A stretch of DNA of 64,000 bases, taken from contig UEIF01000007.1 of assembly GCA_900468805.1 (NCBI GenBank), positions 62,001-126,000 of the forward strand, read 5' to 3'. The DNA comes from Hyphomicrobiales bacterium. Its GTDB lineage: Bacteria; Pseudomonadota; Alphaproteobacteria; Rhizobiales; Rhizobiaceae. Both the position numbers and the translations under genes were made by a program. The notes beneath the pieces were generated by a model that saw only the letters and a list, made by a program, of their open reading frames with translations, searched no databases and was not told the DNA's origin. Positions 25,543-35,976 of the stretch are shown here, in pieces. Position 1 is the first letter of the stretch. Every line of letters starts with the position of its first letter.

Positions 25543-26565
25543 GTGGTTCAGAAGATCAAGCTTTCGACGATTGCAGAAACGCTCGGCATATCAACGGCGA
25601 CCGTTTCCCTTGCCTTACGCGACAGTCCGCTCGTTGCGGGCAATACTCGTGAAAAGATCAAGGAACAGGCCCGCGCGCTCGGTTACATTTACAATCGCCG
25701 TGCCGCCAGCCTGCGCACCTCGCGCTCCGGCATTATCGGCGTCGTCGTGCATGACATCATGAACCCGTTCTACGGGGAAATCCTGAAGGCGATCGAAAGC
25801 GAACTCGACCGCAGTCGCCACACCTTCATTCTCTCGAACCATTACGATTCCGTCGAGAAGCAGCGTACCTTCATCGAAACCCTGCTGCAGCTCGGCGGCG
25901 ACGGGGTCATCATGTCGCCGGCGATCGGCACTCCGCCTGAAGATATCCAGCTTGCCGAAGAAAACGGCATGCCGGCCATTCTCGTCGCCCGCTCGATGGA
26001 CAGCCAGGATGTGCCGACCTATCGCGGCGACGACAGCTACGGCATTTCGCTTGCCACCAACCACCTGATCGGCCTTGGCCACCGGACGATTGCGATGATC
26101 GGCGGGACGGACCAGACCTCGACCGGGCGTGACCGCTATCAGGGTTATGTCAACGCGCTGCGCAAGGCCGGCATCGAGGTCGATCCGAACCTGCGCATTC
26201 CAGGCCCGCGCTCGAAGCAGGGCGGTTTCGAGGCGGCGGTGCATTTCCTTTCCCTGCCGCAGAAGCCGAGTGCTGCCGTCTGCTGGAACGATCTGGTCGC
26301 GATCGGCCTCATGAACGGCATTGCCCGCGCCGGGCTCGTGCCCGGCAGCGACATATCGGTGACCGGCTATGACGATCTGGAAGAGGCTTCGATCGCCACG
26401 CCGGCATTGACGACCGTCTGGAATGGCCAGACGGAAGTTGGACGTCTTGCTGCCCGCGCCCTACTTGATCGACTTGCCGGCAGTCATGAGCCTGATGGCA
26501 TTCATCTCATCAAGCCGGAAATGCGTATCCGCCAGTCCACCAGCCCTTATCGGCCGCGTTCCTGA
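25543..26565 (+). CDS. LacI family transcriptional regulator
   Basis: A 340-residue repressor with N-terminal LacI HTH (KLSTIAETLGISTATVSLALRD) and a periplasmic-binding-protein-like effector domain (GIIGVVVHDIMNPFYGEI onwards). Start is GTG 25543 directly after a strong GGAGGAGGAG; the TTG at 25525 lies before that site. A hydroxyacid dehydrogenase gene follows 24 bp downstream, so the pair is likely one operon and the dehydrogenase a local target. The AT-rich stretch at 25459-25486 contains TTTAATTAAA and may hold the promoter or operator. Confidence 0.92.
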   Translation: MVQKIKLSTIAETLGISTATVSLALRDSPLVAGNTREKIKEQARALGYIYNRRAASLRTSRSGIIGVVVHDIMNPFYGEILKAIESELDRSRHTFILSNHYDSVEKQRTFIETLLQLGGDGVIMSPAIGTPPEDIQLAEENGMPAILVARSMDSQDVPTYRGDDSYGISLATNHLIGLGHRTIAMIGGTDQTSTGRDRYQGYVNALRKAGIEVDPNLRIPGPRSKQGGFEAAVHFLSLPQKPSAAVCWNDLVAIGLMNGIARAGLVPGSDISVTGYDDLEEASIATPALTTVWNGQTEVGRLAARALLDRLAGSHEPDGIHLIKPEMRIRQSTSPYRPRS

Positions 26566-26589
26566 CCGCCGAAGCCAAGAGGAAAAGCT

Positions 26590-27546
26590 ATGTCCCGCAT
26601 TGCCGTTCTCGTTCCCGGGAAGATGCATGATCGCGTTCTCGCCCAGCTGAAGGATCGTTTCGAGGTGGTGGCCGTCGAGCGCGACGAGACGCTGAAGCTC
26701 GATGCCGAGACGGCGAAACGCATTCGCGGCGTAGCGCTCAGCGGCGCTTTCCCAGTCGCCTGGTTCGAGCAGTTGCCGAACTTGGAGATCGTCGCCAGTT
26801 TCGGCGTCGGCTACGACGGCATCGATGCAAAGCTTGCGGGCTCGAAGAGCATCATCGTGACGAATACGCCTGACGTGCTGAACGACGAGGTGGCCGACAC
26901 AGCCATTGCGCTTCTGCTCAACGCTATTCGCGAGCTGCCGAAGGCGGAGAACTGGCTCAGGGATGGTAACTGGAAGCCGGGCGCTTCCTATCCGCTGACG
27001 CGCTTTTCGCTGAAAGGCCGGCATGTCGGCCTCTACGGTCTCGGCCGCATCGGCCTTGAAATTGCCAAGCGGCTGGAGCCCTTCAAGGTGAAAATCAGCT
27101 ACCATACCCGCTCGCGCCACGTCGATGCGCCTTATGATTATCACCCGACGCTGAAGGGGCTTGCCGAGGCCGTCGATACGCTGATTGCGATCGTGCCGAA
27201 AACGCCGCAGACGCACCGGACGATCAACGCGGAGGTTCTTTCAGCACTCGGTCCTGATGGCATCGTCGTCAATGTCGGCCGCGGCTGGACGATGGATGAG
27301 GATGCGCTGATTGCTGCGCTCAATGCAGGCACCATCGGTGGCGCCGGCCTCGATGTCTTCTATGACGAGCCGAGCGTGCCTGCCGGTCTGCTTTCGGCAC
27401 CGAATACCGTGCTGGTGCCGCATGTCGGCTCGGCCTCGATACCGACACGTAATGCGATGGCAGATCTGGTGGCAGAAAACCTCATCTCGTGGTTCGAGCA
27501 GGGCAAGCCGGTGACACCAGTGACGGAAACCCCGGTCAAGCAATAG
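26590..27546 (+). CDS. D-2-hydroxyacid dehydrogenase (glyoxylate/hydroxypyruvate reductase type)
   Basis: A 318-residue NAD(P)-dependent enzyme reducing 2-oxoacids to D-2-hydroxyacids. The dinucleotide motif is GLYGLGRIGLEIAKRL; the catalytic Arg is in VNVGRG, the Glu in YDEPSVP and the His in VPHVGSAS, the family's R-E-H triad. The segment SYHTRSRH after the Rossmann turn suggests NADP preference. It is translated just after a LacI regulator, and a terminator follows. Hydroxypyruvate or glyoxylate are the most common substrates; not certain. Confidence 0.9.
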   Translation: MSRIAVLVPGKMHDRVLAQLKDRFEVVAVERDETLKLDAETAKRIRGVALSGAFPVAWFEQLPNLEIVASFGVGYDGIDAKLAGSKSIIVTNTPDVLNDEVADTAIALLLNAIRELPKAENWLRDGNWKPGASYPLTRFSLKGRHVGLYGLGRIGLEIAKRLEPFKVKISYHTRSRHVDAPYDYHPTLKGLAEAVDTLIAIVPKTPQTHRTINAEVLSALGPDGIVVNVGRGWTMDEDALIAALNAGTIGGAGLDVFYDEPSVPAGLLSAPNTVLVPHVGSASIPTRNAMADLVAENLISWFEQGKPVTPVTETPVKQ

Positions 27547-27555
27547 GCCGTTTTT

Positions 27556-27590
27556 CACTCCTTCCGTGAAGGCGGAGGGAGTGTTTTGCT
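27556..27590 (+). terminator. Rho-independent terminator
   Basis: A 10-bp stem with one G:T pair (CACTCCTTCC at 27556-27565, GGAGGGAGTG at 27574-27583) followed by TTTTGCTTGTT, ending the LacI/dehydrogenase unit. Confidence 0.75.
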
Positions 27591-27630
27591 TGTTCCTATT
27601 TTGCCCTTGGACTTTTTCCCGTTTCCCTAC

Positions 27631-27716
27631 TTGGTCGGCTGGGAAGGATTGGCTATGATTGGCTCCGGCCGCGTTCATTCCCAGCGGCCGTGATTTTCAT
27701 CGGCGGCATTTCGCCG
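27631..27716 (+). promoter_or_regulatory. Candidate promoter and hairpin leader of the aldo/keto reductase gene
   Basis: TTGGTC (27631-27636), 17-bp spacer, TATGAT (27654-27659). The predicted transcript begins close to a perfect hairpin CGGCCGC/GCGGCCG (27666-27672, 27684-27690) and then CGGCG/CGCCG (27701-27716). The leader would be about 145 nt. It could equally be a short independent RNA; nothing decides this. Confidence 0.4.
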
Positions 27717-27810
27717 TCTCAAGCTTACACATAGCGATTTGATCGGGGAGCGTCTGCTCCGCCCGGCGATTTCTCGTGCGGGCAGCCGGCGCCTCTGGAA
27801 GGAGGCAGAA

Positions 27811-28842
27811 ATGGATTATCGCAAGCTCGGTCCCAGCGGGGCCGTCGTCACCGCATATTGCCTGGGCACAATGACCTTCGGGAAGGAGTCCGATGAGGCG
27901 GCTTCCTTCAAGATGCTCGACGACTATTTTGCCTGGGGCGGCAATTTTATCGACACGGCCGACGTCTACAGTGCCGGCGTTTCGGAAGAGATCATCGGAC
28001 ATTGGCTCAAAGCACGCCCGACAGAAGCAAAGCAGGCTGTGATCGCTACCAAGGGCCGTTTCCCGATGGGCGACGGGCCGAACGATATCGGCCTATCCCG
28101 CCGTCATCTCAATCAGGCGCTGAACGACTCGCTGCGCCGTCTCGACGTCGAACATATCGATCTCTACCAGATGCATGCCTGGGATGCACTGACGCCGATC
28201 GAGGAAACGCTTCGCTTCCTCGACGATGCCGTTCGTGCCGGCAAGATCGGCTATTACGGCTTCTCGAATTATGTCGGCTGGCACATCTCCAAGGCTTCCG
28301 AAATCGCCAGGGCACAAGGCTATACGCGGCCGGTAACGTTGCAGCCGCAGTATAACCTGCTGATGCGCGACATCGAACTCGAGATCGTCGATGCCTGCCA
28401 GGATGCCGGCATGGGCCTTCTGCCCTGGTCTCCACTCGGCGGCGGCTGGCTGACCGGCAAGTACAAGCGCGACGAGACGCCGACGGGTGCAACGCGCCTC
28501 GGCGAAAATCCCAATCGCGGCGGCGAGGCCTATGCTGCCCGCAACGCGCAGGAGCGGACCTGGGATATAATCAGCACAGTGGAAGAGATCGCCAAGGCGC
28601 GCGGCGTCAGCATGGCCCAAGTGGCGCTTTCCTGGGTGGCGGCGCGTCCGGCCGTAACCTCGGTCATTCTCGGTGCCCGCACGTCCGAACAACTCGCCGA
28701 CAATCTCGCTGCTGCGCAATTCGTGCTTTCGGCAGACGAGACGGCAAAGCTCAACGAGGTCAGTGCGCCGATGCCGGGGCAATATCCCTATGGCGTGAAC
28801 GGCAGCAATCAGCGTCACCGCAAGATCGAAGGCGGCCGCTGA
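27811..28842 (+). CDS. Aldo/keto reductase
   Basis: A 343-residue NADPH-dependent oxidoreductase with the (beta/alpha)8 barrel of the AKR superfamily. The tetrad is visible: Asp and Tyr in DTADVYSAG, Lys in IATKGRF and His in YQMHAWD. The C-terminal cofactor segment is VILGARTSEQLADNL. It resembles the YajO/AKR11-13 group of general aldehyde and sugar reductases. ATG 27811 follows GGAAGGAGG; the frame is open to 27739 without a ribosome site. Substrate unknown. Confidence 0.92.
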   Translation: MDYRKLGPSGAVVTAYCLGTMTFGKESDEAASFKMLDDYFAWGGNFIDTADVYSAGVSEEIIGHWLKARPTEAKQAVIATKGRFPMGDGPNDIGLSRRHLNQALNDSLRRLDVEHIDLYQMHAWDALTPIEETLRFLDDAVRAGKIGYYGFSNYVGWHISKASEIARAQGYTRPVTLQPQYNLLMRDIELEIVDACQDAGMGLLPWSPLGGGWLTGKYKRDETPTGATRLGENPNRGGEAYAARNAQERTWDIISTVEEIAKARGVSMAQVALSWVAARPAVTSVILGARTSEQLADNLAAAQFVLSADETAKLNEVSAPMPGQYPYGVNGSNQRHRKIEGGR

Positions 28843-28861
28843 GCTATTTCGCTAAAGATGA

Positions 28862-28898
28862 AGAAGGCCGTCGGAGCGAACCGGCGGCCTTCTGTTTT
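28862..28898. terminator. Terminator between convergent genes
   Basis: A stem of 9 perfect pairs (AGAAGGCCG at 28862-28870, CGGCCTTCT at 28885-28893), extended inward by further pairs around the loop AGCGAA, is followed by GTTTT. It ends the aldo/keto reductase transcript and may act in reverse too. Confidence 0.8.
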
Positions 28899-29677
28899 CA
28901 GGCTATTGCCTGTGGCTGAAGCGATGGCAGCCTGTTGGCGGCGTAATCTCTGACGGCATCGCCGAAAGCGCTAAAGAGCTTGTTCGAGGGCTTGTCGGTC
29001 TCGGCCCAGTATTCCGGGTGCCACTGCACGCCGACCGCGAAGGCCTTGGCATCGATGACCGAGACGGCCTCAATTGTGCCGTCCTCTGCCGCGGCCTCCA
29101 CCTGCAGACGCGGTGCGGTCTTGGCGATCGCCTGCCGATGCAGGGAGTTCACGCGGATCTCGCCGGCGCCGATAATGCCGGCAATGCACGAGCCTTCCTT
29201 GATGAAGACGCTTTGACGGATCGCATACATGCCGTCGCGATCGGTGATATCGGGTTTGCGGTGGTCCCAGATGCCGGGCTGTTCCTGGATCTCACTGGCG
29301 AGCGACCCGCCGAGCGCGACGTTCAATTCCTGAATGCCGCGGCAGATGGCGAGAAGCGGGATGGCGCGGTCGATTGCGCGGCGGATCAGCGGCAGGCTCG
29401 TAGCGTCTCGGGCGGGGTCGAAGGGGCCATCCGCCTCCTTGGCTTCGATGCCGTAGAGCGAGGGGTGTACATTGCTGGCCGAGCCGGAAACCAGCACGCC
29501 GTCGACGCGATCCAGAACCGCATCCGTGTCATAGCCTTCCTCGAAAGCGGGAATGATGAAGGCCATCACGCCGGCGGCGTTCAGCGCCGCACGCAGATAC
29601 TGATGCTGCACGGCATGCCAGGTTGCGCCGTCGAGGGTGCGGATATCGGCAGGAATGGCCACGATCGGTTTCGTCAT
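28898..29677 (-). CDS. Class I glutamine-amidotransferase-like hydrolase (gamma-glutamyl-GABA hydrolase family)
   Basis: A 259-residue peptidase C26 family protein. The nucleophilic Cys is in LLAICRGIQELN, and the His/Glu pair in VQWHPEYW near the C-terminus completes the triad. E. coli PuuD, the best known member, hydrolyses gamma-glutamyl-GABA during putrescine breakdown. No other puu genes are adjacent, so the substrate is uncertain. Divergent from the TRAP binding-protein gene. Confidence 0.88.
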   Translation of the reverse strand: MTKPIVAIPADIRTLDGATWHAVQHQYLRAALNAAGVMAFIIPAFEEGYDTDAVLDRVDGVLVSGSASNVHPSLYGIEAKEADGPFDPARDATSLPLIRRAIDRAIPLLAICRGIQELNVALGGSLASEIQEQPGIWDHRKPDITDRDGMYAIRQSVFIKEGSCIAGIIGAGEIRVNSLHRQAIAKTAPRLQVEAAAEDGTIEAVSVIDAKAFAVGVQWHPEYWAETDKPSNKLFSAFGDAVRDYAANRLPSLQPQAIA

Positions 29678-29928
29678 CTTCGCCCCGGAAAAACAATACC
29701 GGACGTTTCTGCGGCCAGACTGGCCGGTAAGTCAACGCTTGGATGCGGGCGGCGGCCAAATTGCGGCGGTTCCTGCAGTGCGCCCGGTATGAGACGCGCT
29801 AAGCTGCTGATTCCGATGGATGCGCGGGCCGTGCCACAGAAGCGTCGTGATCCCAAAGACTAATAGACTAAAGCTTGAAACGCTTCTTCCGCCATGCTTA
29901 GCTTTGCCATTACTGCGGGTAGGGGTGA

Positions 29929-31074
<1,146 letters not shown>

Positions 31075-31120
31075 GAGCCCCCGCCGCTGACATTGGTGGT
31101 TTACACGAACGCGATACCAG

Positions 31121-31152
31121 AACCCCGGATTTCGATCCGGGGTTTTGCTTTT
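31121..31152 (+). terminator. Rho-independent terminator with UUCG loop
   Basis: Perfect 10-bp stem AACCCCGGAT (31121-31130) / ATCCGGGGTT (31135-31144) with a TTCG tetraloop, then TTTGCTTTTTGC. It serves the binding-protein gene; the reverse strand lacks a T run. Confidence 0.9.
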
Positions 31153-31158
31153 TGCTGG

Positions 31159-32649
31159 CTATTTGGCGGGCGCCGGCGGCGCTCCCGGCAGGCCATTCAG
31201 CGGCGGCAGGGTCAGGCCCGGGATCTGCGGCGAGCCATTGTTGCCGCCGAGCGGGGGCAGACCGAGCTGACCGCCGAAGCCCGGGACTTCAATCTTGATC
31301 GAGTTCGGGTCGACCTTCGGGCCATGGTCCAGCCAGTAGGTCACCGATTGTGGCCAGAAGATCACGATAGCCACCAGGATCAGCTGCATCCCGACCCAGG
31401 GAAGCGCACCCATGTAGATATCCGAGGTCTTGACCTCGCGGCCGGCGATCGAGCGCAGGTAGAAGAGCGCGAAGCCGAAGGGCGGGTGCATGAAGCTCGT
31501 CTGCATGTTGACGCAGATCAGCACGCCGAACCAGATCAGGTCGATGCCGAGATTGGAGGCGACGGGGGCGAGCATCGGGATGACGATAAAGGCGATCTCG
31601 AAGAAATCGAGGAAGAAGGCGAGCACGAAGATGAAGATGTTGACGAAGATCAGGAAACCGACCGGGCCGCCGGGAATGCCCGATAGCATGTGCTCGATCC
31701 AGCGCGAGCCGTCCATGCCCTGGAAGACCAGGCTGAAACAGGTGGAGCCGATAAGGATCATCACAACCATGGAGGTGATGTGCGTGGTCGATGCCATCGC
31801 CTCGCGGACCAGCGGCCAGGTGAGGCGCCGGTTCATGGCCGCGAGCACCATGGCGCCGACGACGCCGAGCGCGCCGGCTTCCGTCGGCGTCGCAAGACCC
31901 ATGAAAATCGTGCCGAGCACGAGGAAGATCAGCACGATCGAGGGCACCATGCCCATCAGCACCTTCACGAGCAGCGCCCAATTGAAGTCGCCGCGCACTT
32001 CCTTTGGCAGCGGCGGCATCGATTTTGGCCGGACGATCGATAGCACCAGGATGAAGAGGACAAAGATCGCCACCTGCAGGATCGACGGGCCGATCGCGCC
32101 GCGATACATGTCACCGACCGATTTGCCGAGCTGGTCGGCGAGAACGACGAGTACCAGCGAGGGCGGGATCACCTGGGTGATCGTGCCGGAGGCGGCGATG
32201 ACGCCGGTAGCAAGGCGTGGATTGTAGCCGTAGCGCAGCATGATCGGCAGCGAAATCACACCCATGGTGATGACCGAGGCAGCCACTGTGCCGGTGATCG
32301 CGCCAAGCACGGCGCCGACGAGGATGACCGCATAGGCGAGGCCGCCCGGAATGCCACCGAAGAGTTTGCCGGTGCCTTCGAGCAGATCCTCGGCCAGCCC
32401 GCAACGCTCCAGTATCGCACCCATGAAGGTGAAGAAGGGAATGGCGAGCAGGAGGTCGTTGGAGACGATGCCGAAGAAGCGCAGCGGCAGCGCCTGCAGG
32501 AGGGCTTCGTCGAAATGGCCGGTGATGATGCCGATGATGCCGAAAAACAGGCCGACGGCGGCCAGCGAAAAGGCGACCGGAAAGCCGTAGAGCATGAAGA
32601 TGACCATGCCCAGGAACATGGCCGGCGGAATGATGCCGAAATCAAACAA
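31159..32649 (-). CDS. TRAP transporter large permease subunit (DctM)
   Basis: A 496-residue inner-membrane protein with about twelve helices; it forms the ion-coupled transport channel for the substrate delivered by the binding protein. Family motifs include FFTFMGAILERCG, GTVAASVITMGVISLPIMLRYGY and the late helix with FFEIAFIVIPMLAP. The C-terminus carries an extra Pro/Gly-rich tail of about 45 residues. The start is TTG 32649 with GGAGGAAC upstream. It lies 20 bp after the DctQ gene. Confidence 0.92.
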   Translation of the reverse strand: MFDFGIIPPAMFLGMVIFMLYGFPVAFSLAAVGLFFGIIGIITGHFDEALLQALPLRFFGIVSNDLLLAIPFFTFMGAILERCGLAEDLLEGTGKLFGGIPGGLAYAVILVGAVLGAITGTVAASVITMGVISLPIMLRYGYNPRLATGVIAASGTITQVIPPSLVLVVLADQLGKSVGDMYRGAIGPSILQVAIFVLFILVLSIVRPKSMPPLPKEVRGDFNWALLVKVLMGMVPSIVLIFLVLGTIFMGLATPTEAGALGVVGAMVLAAMNRRLTWPLVREAMASTTHITSMVVMILIGSTCFSLVFQGMDGSRWIEHMLSGIPGGPVGFLIFVNIFIFVLAFFLDFFEIAFIVIPMLAPVASNLGIDLIWFGVLICVNMQTSFMHPPFGFALFYLRSIAGREVKTSDIYMGALPWVGMQLILVAIVIFWPQSVTYWLDHGPKVDPNSIKIEVPGFGGQLGLPPLGGNNGSPQIPGLTLPPLNGLPGAPPAPAK

Positions 32650-32670
32650 ATCCGTTCCTCCAGGCGCGCG

Positions 32671-33210
32671 TTACTGCAGCGGCTTTTCGTATTTCGTGTC
32701 GATGCTGATATGGCCGGTAACGGCTGCGACCCGCTTAATCAGCTCGGAAACGCCCTGAAGGGAGAGCAGCGCGAAACCGGCGACCAGGACCAGCTTGACG
32801 GGCCAGCGGATCAGCCCGCCGGCGTTGCCCGATATTTCCCCCTGCCGGTAGGAAAGCGCGAAGAAGGGCCAGGAGACCCAGGTGAGGAAGATGCAGACGG
32901 GAATGAGGAAGAGGATGAGGCCAACGATGTCGATCCAGATCTTCGCCCTGTCGGAAACCGAGCCATAGATCAGGTCGACGCGGACATGCTCGTTGTTGCG
33001 CAGCGCATGCGAGGCGCCGAGCAGCACGACGAAGGCGAAGAGATACCACTGGATCTCGAGCCAGCCGTTCGAACTGTAGTTGAAGGCGTAGCGCACGATG
33101 GCGTTTCCGGCGCTGATCAGACAGCAGAACAGCACCATATATTCGGAAAGTTTTCCCATGAACTCGCTGATCGAGTCGATCAGCCGACTGGCGGCCAGGA
33201 ATACCGACAT
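32671..33210 (-). CDS. TRAP transporter small permease subunit (DctQ)
   Basis: A 179-residue membrane protein with four helices (about 20-40, 55-75, 95-115 and 140-160), the DctQ pattern. SNGWLEIQWYLFAFVVLLGASHALRNNEHVRVDL is the characteristic second-helix region. It precedes the DctM gene on the same strand. Together with the facing binding-protein gene it makes one TRAP transporter, probably for a 2-oxo or hydroxy monocarboxylate. Confidence 0.92.
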   Translation of the reverse strand: MSVFLAASRLIDSISEFMGKLSEYMVLFCCLISAGNAIVRYAFNYSSNGWLEIQWYLFAFVVLLGASHALRNNEHVRVDLIYGSVSDRAKIWIDIVGLILFLIPVCIFLTWVSWPFFALSYRQGEISGNAGGLIRWPVKLVLVAGFALLSLQGVSELIKRVAAVTGHISIDTKYEKPLQ

Positions 33211-33527
33211 TCGCCTCCCCTTATTGTCTCGCCGTTTTCGGCAGTTCTCCCCTGCAACCGGTGTAGACCAGGGTTTTTGAAATTGGAAGGATAAACGGGC
33301 CGCCTTGGAATATAGTCTTATACGGCTAAAGACTGCGATCCCGTGGAAAATAAAGGCAACTCAGAGGCGGATATTTTTTTCAAAAACCTCGCGAGAAAGC
33401 TGTATTATCCCGTATTGAGTGTACCCTTCATCCTATAGTTTTAGAAAAATTGACCAAATGTTTGAACCGTTTGAAATCAATTTTTAAAGGGTTCCGTTTA
33501 CATTTCCCGCGCACAGGGAAAGTATGG
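33211..33527. other. Intergenic region between dctQ and a GGDEF-EAL gene
   Basis: 317 bp, AT-rich in its second half, without a convincing gene. It contains AGTCTT/AAGACT arms around 33312-33332 and a 9-bp inverted repeat AAAAATTGA (33445-33453) / TCAATTTTT (33477-33485) enclosing two copies of GTTTGAA. The latter would form a hairpin in the leader just before the ribosome site of the following gene. Confidence 0.55.
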
Positions 33528-35831
33528 ATGAAGCCACATAACCCGAACAGGGTCCCTAAGGATGTGTATCTGTCGTTTGTGAGTTCCCTGTCCGGGAACC
33601 GCATGACGCTTATCGTTGGCGTGATTGTGCATGTTGCGACATGCCTTGCCGTGGCTGCCAAGACGCAGCACTCCATCTACATCCTGCTGTCGGTCGCCTT
33701 CCTTCTGGTCTTCAGCGCTCGCATGGTTATCTTCCGGCAGTTCGATCGTGTCGACAAGCAGAGCCTGTCGCACGCCGGAATCGAGCGTTGGGAGCGGATT
33801 CTCGTTGGCAGCGGAGCCTGCACCACCGCGCTCCTCGGCATCGCCAGTGGCTACGCCATCTTCGTCGTGCATGATTCCTTTGCGGAGCTTGCCTGCATTT
33901 CCGTCACCATGGCGACCATGGTTTCCGTCGTCGGCCGCAACTACGGCTCGCGCTTCGCAGTCGACCTCCAGACGCTCTTCTGCTGCCTGCCGATGATCGT
34001 CTGCAGCCTACTAGCGCTGGATTTCTATCGTGGCTTGCTTTCGATCTTCCTCATTCCTTTCTGGCTGACGACCCGGGCCATGGCGAATGGCGTGCGCGAG
34101 TTTCTCTATGAGAACGTGATTGCGCGCCGTGAAATCACCATCATTGCCGACCGTTTCGATACGGCGCTAAACAACATGCCGCACGGCCTCGTCATGGTCG
34201 ATGCCGAAAACCGGATCCAGGTGGTCAATCGCAAGGCCTGCGAGCTTCTGAAGATCGGTGCGCCGGACCGGCTGAAGGATCGCGATCTCGGCACCGTGCT
34301 GCGCTACGGCGCGCGCTACAGCTTCATGGATGCCTCGCAGCCGGAGCTCATCCTGCGCCAGCTCACCCAGGTCGCCGAGGGCAGCCTGTCGCGCACGCTC
34401 ATTCATTTTCCCGAGAGCCTGTCACTGGAATTCTCTGCCAGCCGCAGGGCCGATGGCGGCGCCGTGTTGATCTTCGAGGACGTGTCGAGCCGGGTGAAGG
34501 CGGAGCAGAAGATCCTGCATATGGTGCGCTTCGACGCGCTGACCGGCCTGCCCAACCGGGAATATTTCGGCCAGCTGGTGCAGGAGTATTTTGCCAAATA
34601 TCCGAAGAAGAACGGGCCGCTCGGCTTCATGGTGCTCGATATCGACGAGTTCAAACATGTCAACGACATGCGCGGTCATGTCACCGGCGACCATCTGCTC
34701 TGCGCCATCACCGCCCGCATCAAGCAGGCCTCCGGAAATGCCATTCTCGGTCGGCTCATGGGAGATCAGTTCATCTTGTTCTTCCCGCGTGCGAAGGAGC
34801 AGGCCTCGCTCGACCGCGAAATCCGCCGCGTTCACGCCGCGATCCAGGGCCACTACGAGGTCGACGAAATAACCTTTCTCGTTTCGCTCAGCGCCGGCTA
34901 CGCGATCCTCGAAAGCGATTCGTTCGCCATGGACGAATGGAGCGTCAAGGCGGACCTTGCCCTGTTCGAAAGCAAGTCGCGTTTCAAGGGTGGCATCTCA
35001 GGCTTTGAGCGGGAAATGGACGGCCGCTATATCGAGCAGCAGAAGCTGAAGGCGGATCTCCGCGACGCGGTCTCGGCGCAGGCGCTGCATCTCGTCTTCC
35101 AGCCGATGTTCCGGGCCGACGGCTCGCGGATCGAATGTGCCGAAGCCTTGGCGCGCTGGGTGCATCCGGAGAGGGGCTCGATCCCACCCGACGTCTTCAT
35201 CCGGCTCGCCGAGGATATGGGCATCATCTCCGACATCACTCGTTTCGTGCTGTTCAAGGCCTGCAGCGAATGCATGACCTGGCCGGAACATATCGCCGTT
35301 TCGGTCAACCTTTCGGCACGGGATCTGCGCGATGCTGACATCCTTTCAGTCGTCGCCGATGCGCTTGCCCGTTCCGGCCTCGCCGCGGCGCGGCTGCATC
35401 TCGAGGTTACCGAGAGCTGCCTGATCGACGAACCGGCGGCGGTGCGCGCCATCCTGGCGGAACTCAGGTCCCGCGGCATCACCATCGCCATCGACGATTT
35501 CGGCACCGGCTTCTCCAGCCTCAGTTATCTCGACACGCTGCCGCTCGATATCGTCAAGATCGACCGCTCCTTCGTGCGCAACATCGCCGAGGACGCGCGC
35601 CGCCTCAAGCTCTTGCGCGGCACGGTCAATCTCGCCCGCGAACTGGGTTTGAAGATCGTGATCGAAGGTGTGGAGACCGAGGAGCAACTGGCGCTGCTCA
35701 ACAAGCACCGCAGCGCCGATCTCGTGCAGGGCTATGTTTTCTCGCAGCCGGTGCCTTCCCAGAACATCACGCTGCTGCAAGAGGGTATCGGCCGCCGCAC
35801 CGTCCAGCGCCGTCGCACCAAGGTCGCCTGA
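33528..35831 (+). CDS. Membrane GGDEF-EAL protein with degenerate GGDEF, probable c-di-GMP phosphodiesterase
   Basis: About 767 residues: N-terminal membrane sensor with five to six helices (27-190), PAS-like domain (about 204-318), GGDEF (about 326-488) and EAL to the end. The GGDEF signature is replaced by MGDQF near residue 409, so cyclase activity is unlikely. EAL residues are intact (EALARW near 539, LEVTES, IDDFGTGFSS, KIDRSFV), pointing to hydrolysis of c-di-GMP. ATG 33528 has AGGGAA 7 nt upstream; the TTG at 33450 lies inside the leader hairpin. Monocistronic. Confidence 0.9.
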   Translation: MKPHNPNRVPKDVYLSFVSSLSGNRMTLIVGVIVHVATCLAVAAKTQHSIYILLSVAFLLVFSARMVIFRQFDRVDKQSLSHAGIERWERILVGSGACTTALLGIASGYAIFVVHDSFAELACISVTMATMVSVVGRNYGSRFAVDLQTLFCCLPMIVCSLLALDFYRGLLSIFLIPFWLTTRAMANGVREFLYENVIARREITIIADRFDTALNNMPHGLVMVDAENRIQVVNRKACELLKIGAPDRLKDRDLGTVLRYGARYSFMDASQPELILRQLTQVAEGSLSRTLIHFPESLSLEFSASRRADGGAVLIFEDVSSRVKAEQKILHMVRFDALTGLPNREYFGQLVQEYFAKYPKKNGPLGFMVLDIDEFKHVNDMRGHVTGDHLLCAITARIKQASGNAILGRLMGDQFILFFPRAKEQASLDREIRRVHAAIQGHYEVDEITFLVSLSAGYAILESDSFAMDEWSVKADLALFESKSRFKGGISGFEREMDGRYIEQQKLKADLRDAVSAQALHLVFQPMFRADGSRIECAEALARWVHPERGSIPPDVFIRLAEDMGIISDITRFVLFKACSECMTWPEHIAVSVNLSARDLRDADILSVVADALARSGLAAARLHLEVTESCLIDEPAAVRAILAELRSRGITIAIDDFGTGFSSLSYLDTLPLDIVKIDRSFVRNIAEDARRLKLLRGTVNLARELGLKIVIEGVETEEQLALLNKHRSADLVQGYVFSQPVPSQNITLLQEGIGRRTVQRRRTKVA

Positions 35832-35945
35832 GCCGTCTGCAAGCGACTTGTTATCCAGCCGAAAATCTTGCGCGCCGTTAACCTTAATAATTTAAATTTA
35901 ACGCAAATTCTCAGATTTTCTTGCCTATAAATCGGCGGCGTATGA

Positions 35946-35961
35946 TTAATGATCCGTTAAC
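35946..35961. promoter_or_regulatory. CtrA-box-like sequence
   Basis: TTAA-TGATCCG-TTAAC (35946-35961) matches the full CtrA consensus TTAA-N7-TTAAC and sits 16 bp before the next start codon. An AT-rich stretch with CGTTAA/TTAACG arms lies at about 35876-35904. Binding by CtrA is inferred from sequence only, and the site is close to or inside the leader. Confidence 0.4.
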
Positions 35962-35976
35962 GAGCGGATCGAAAAA

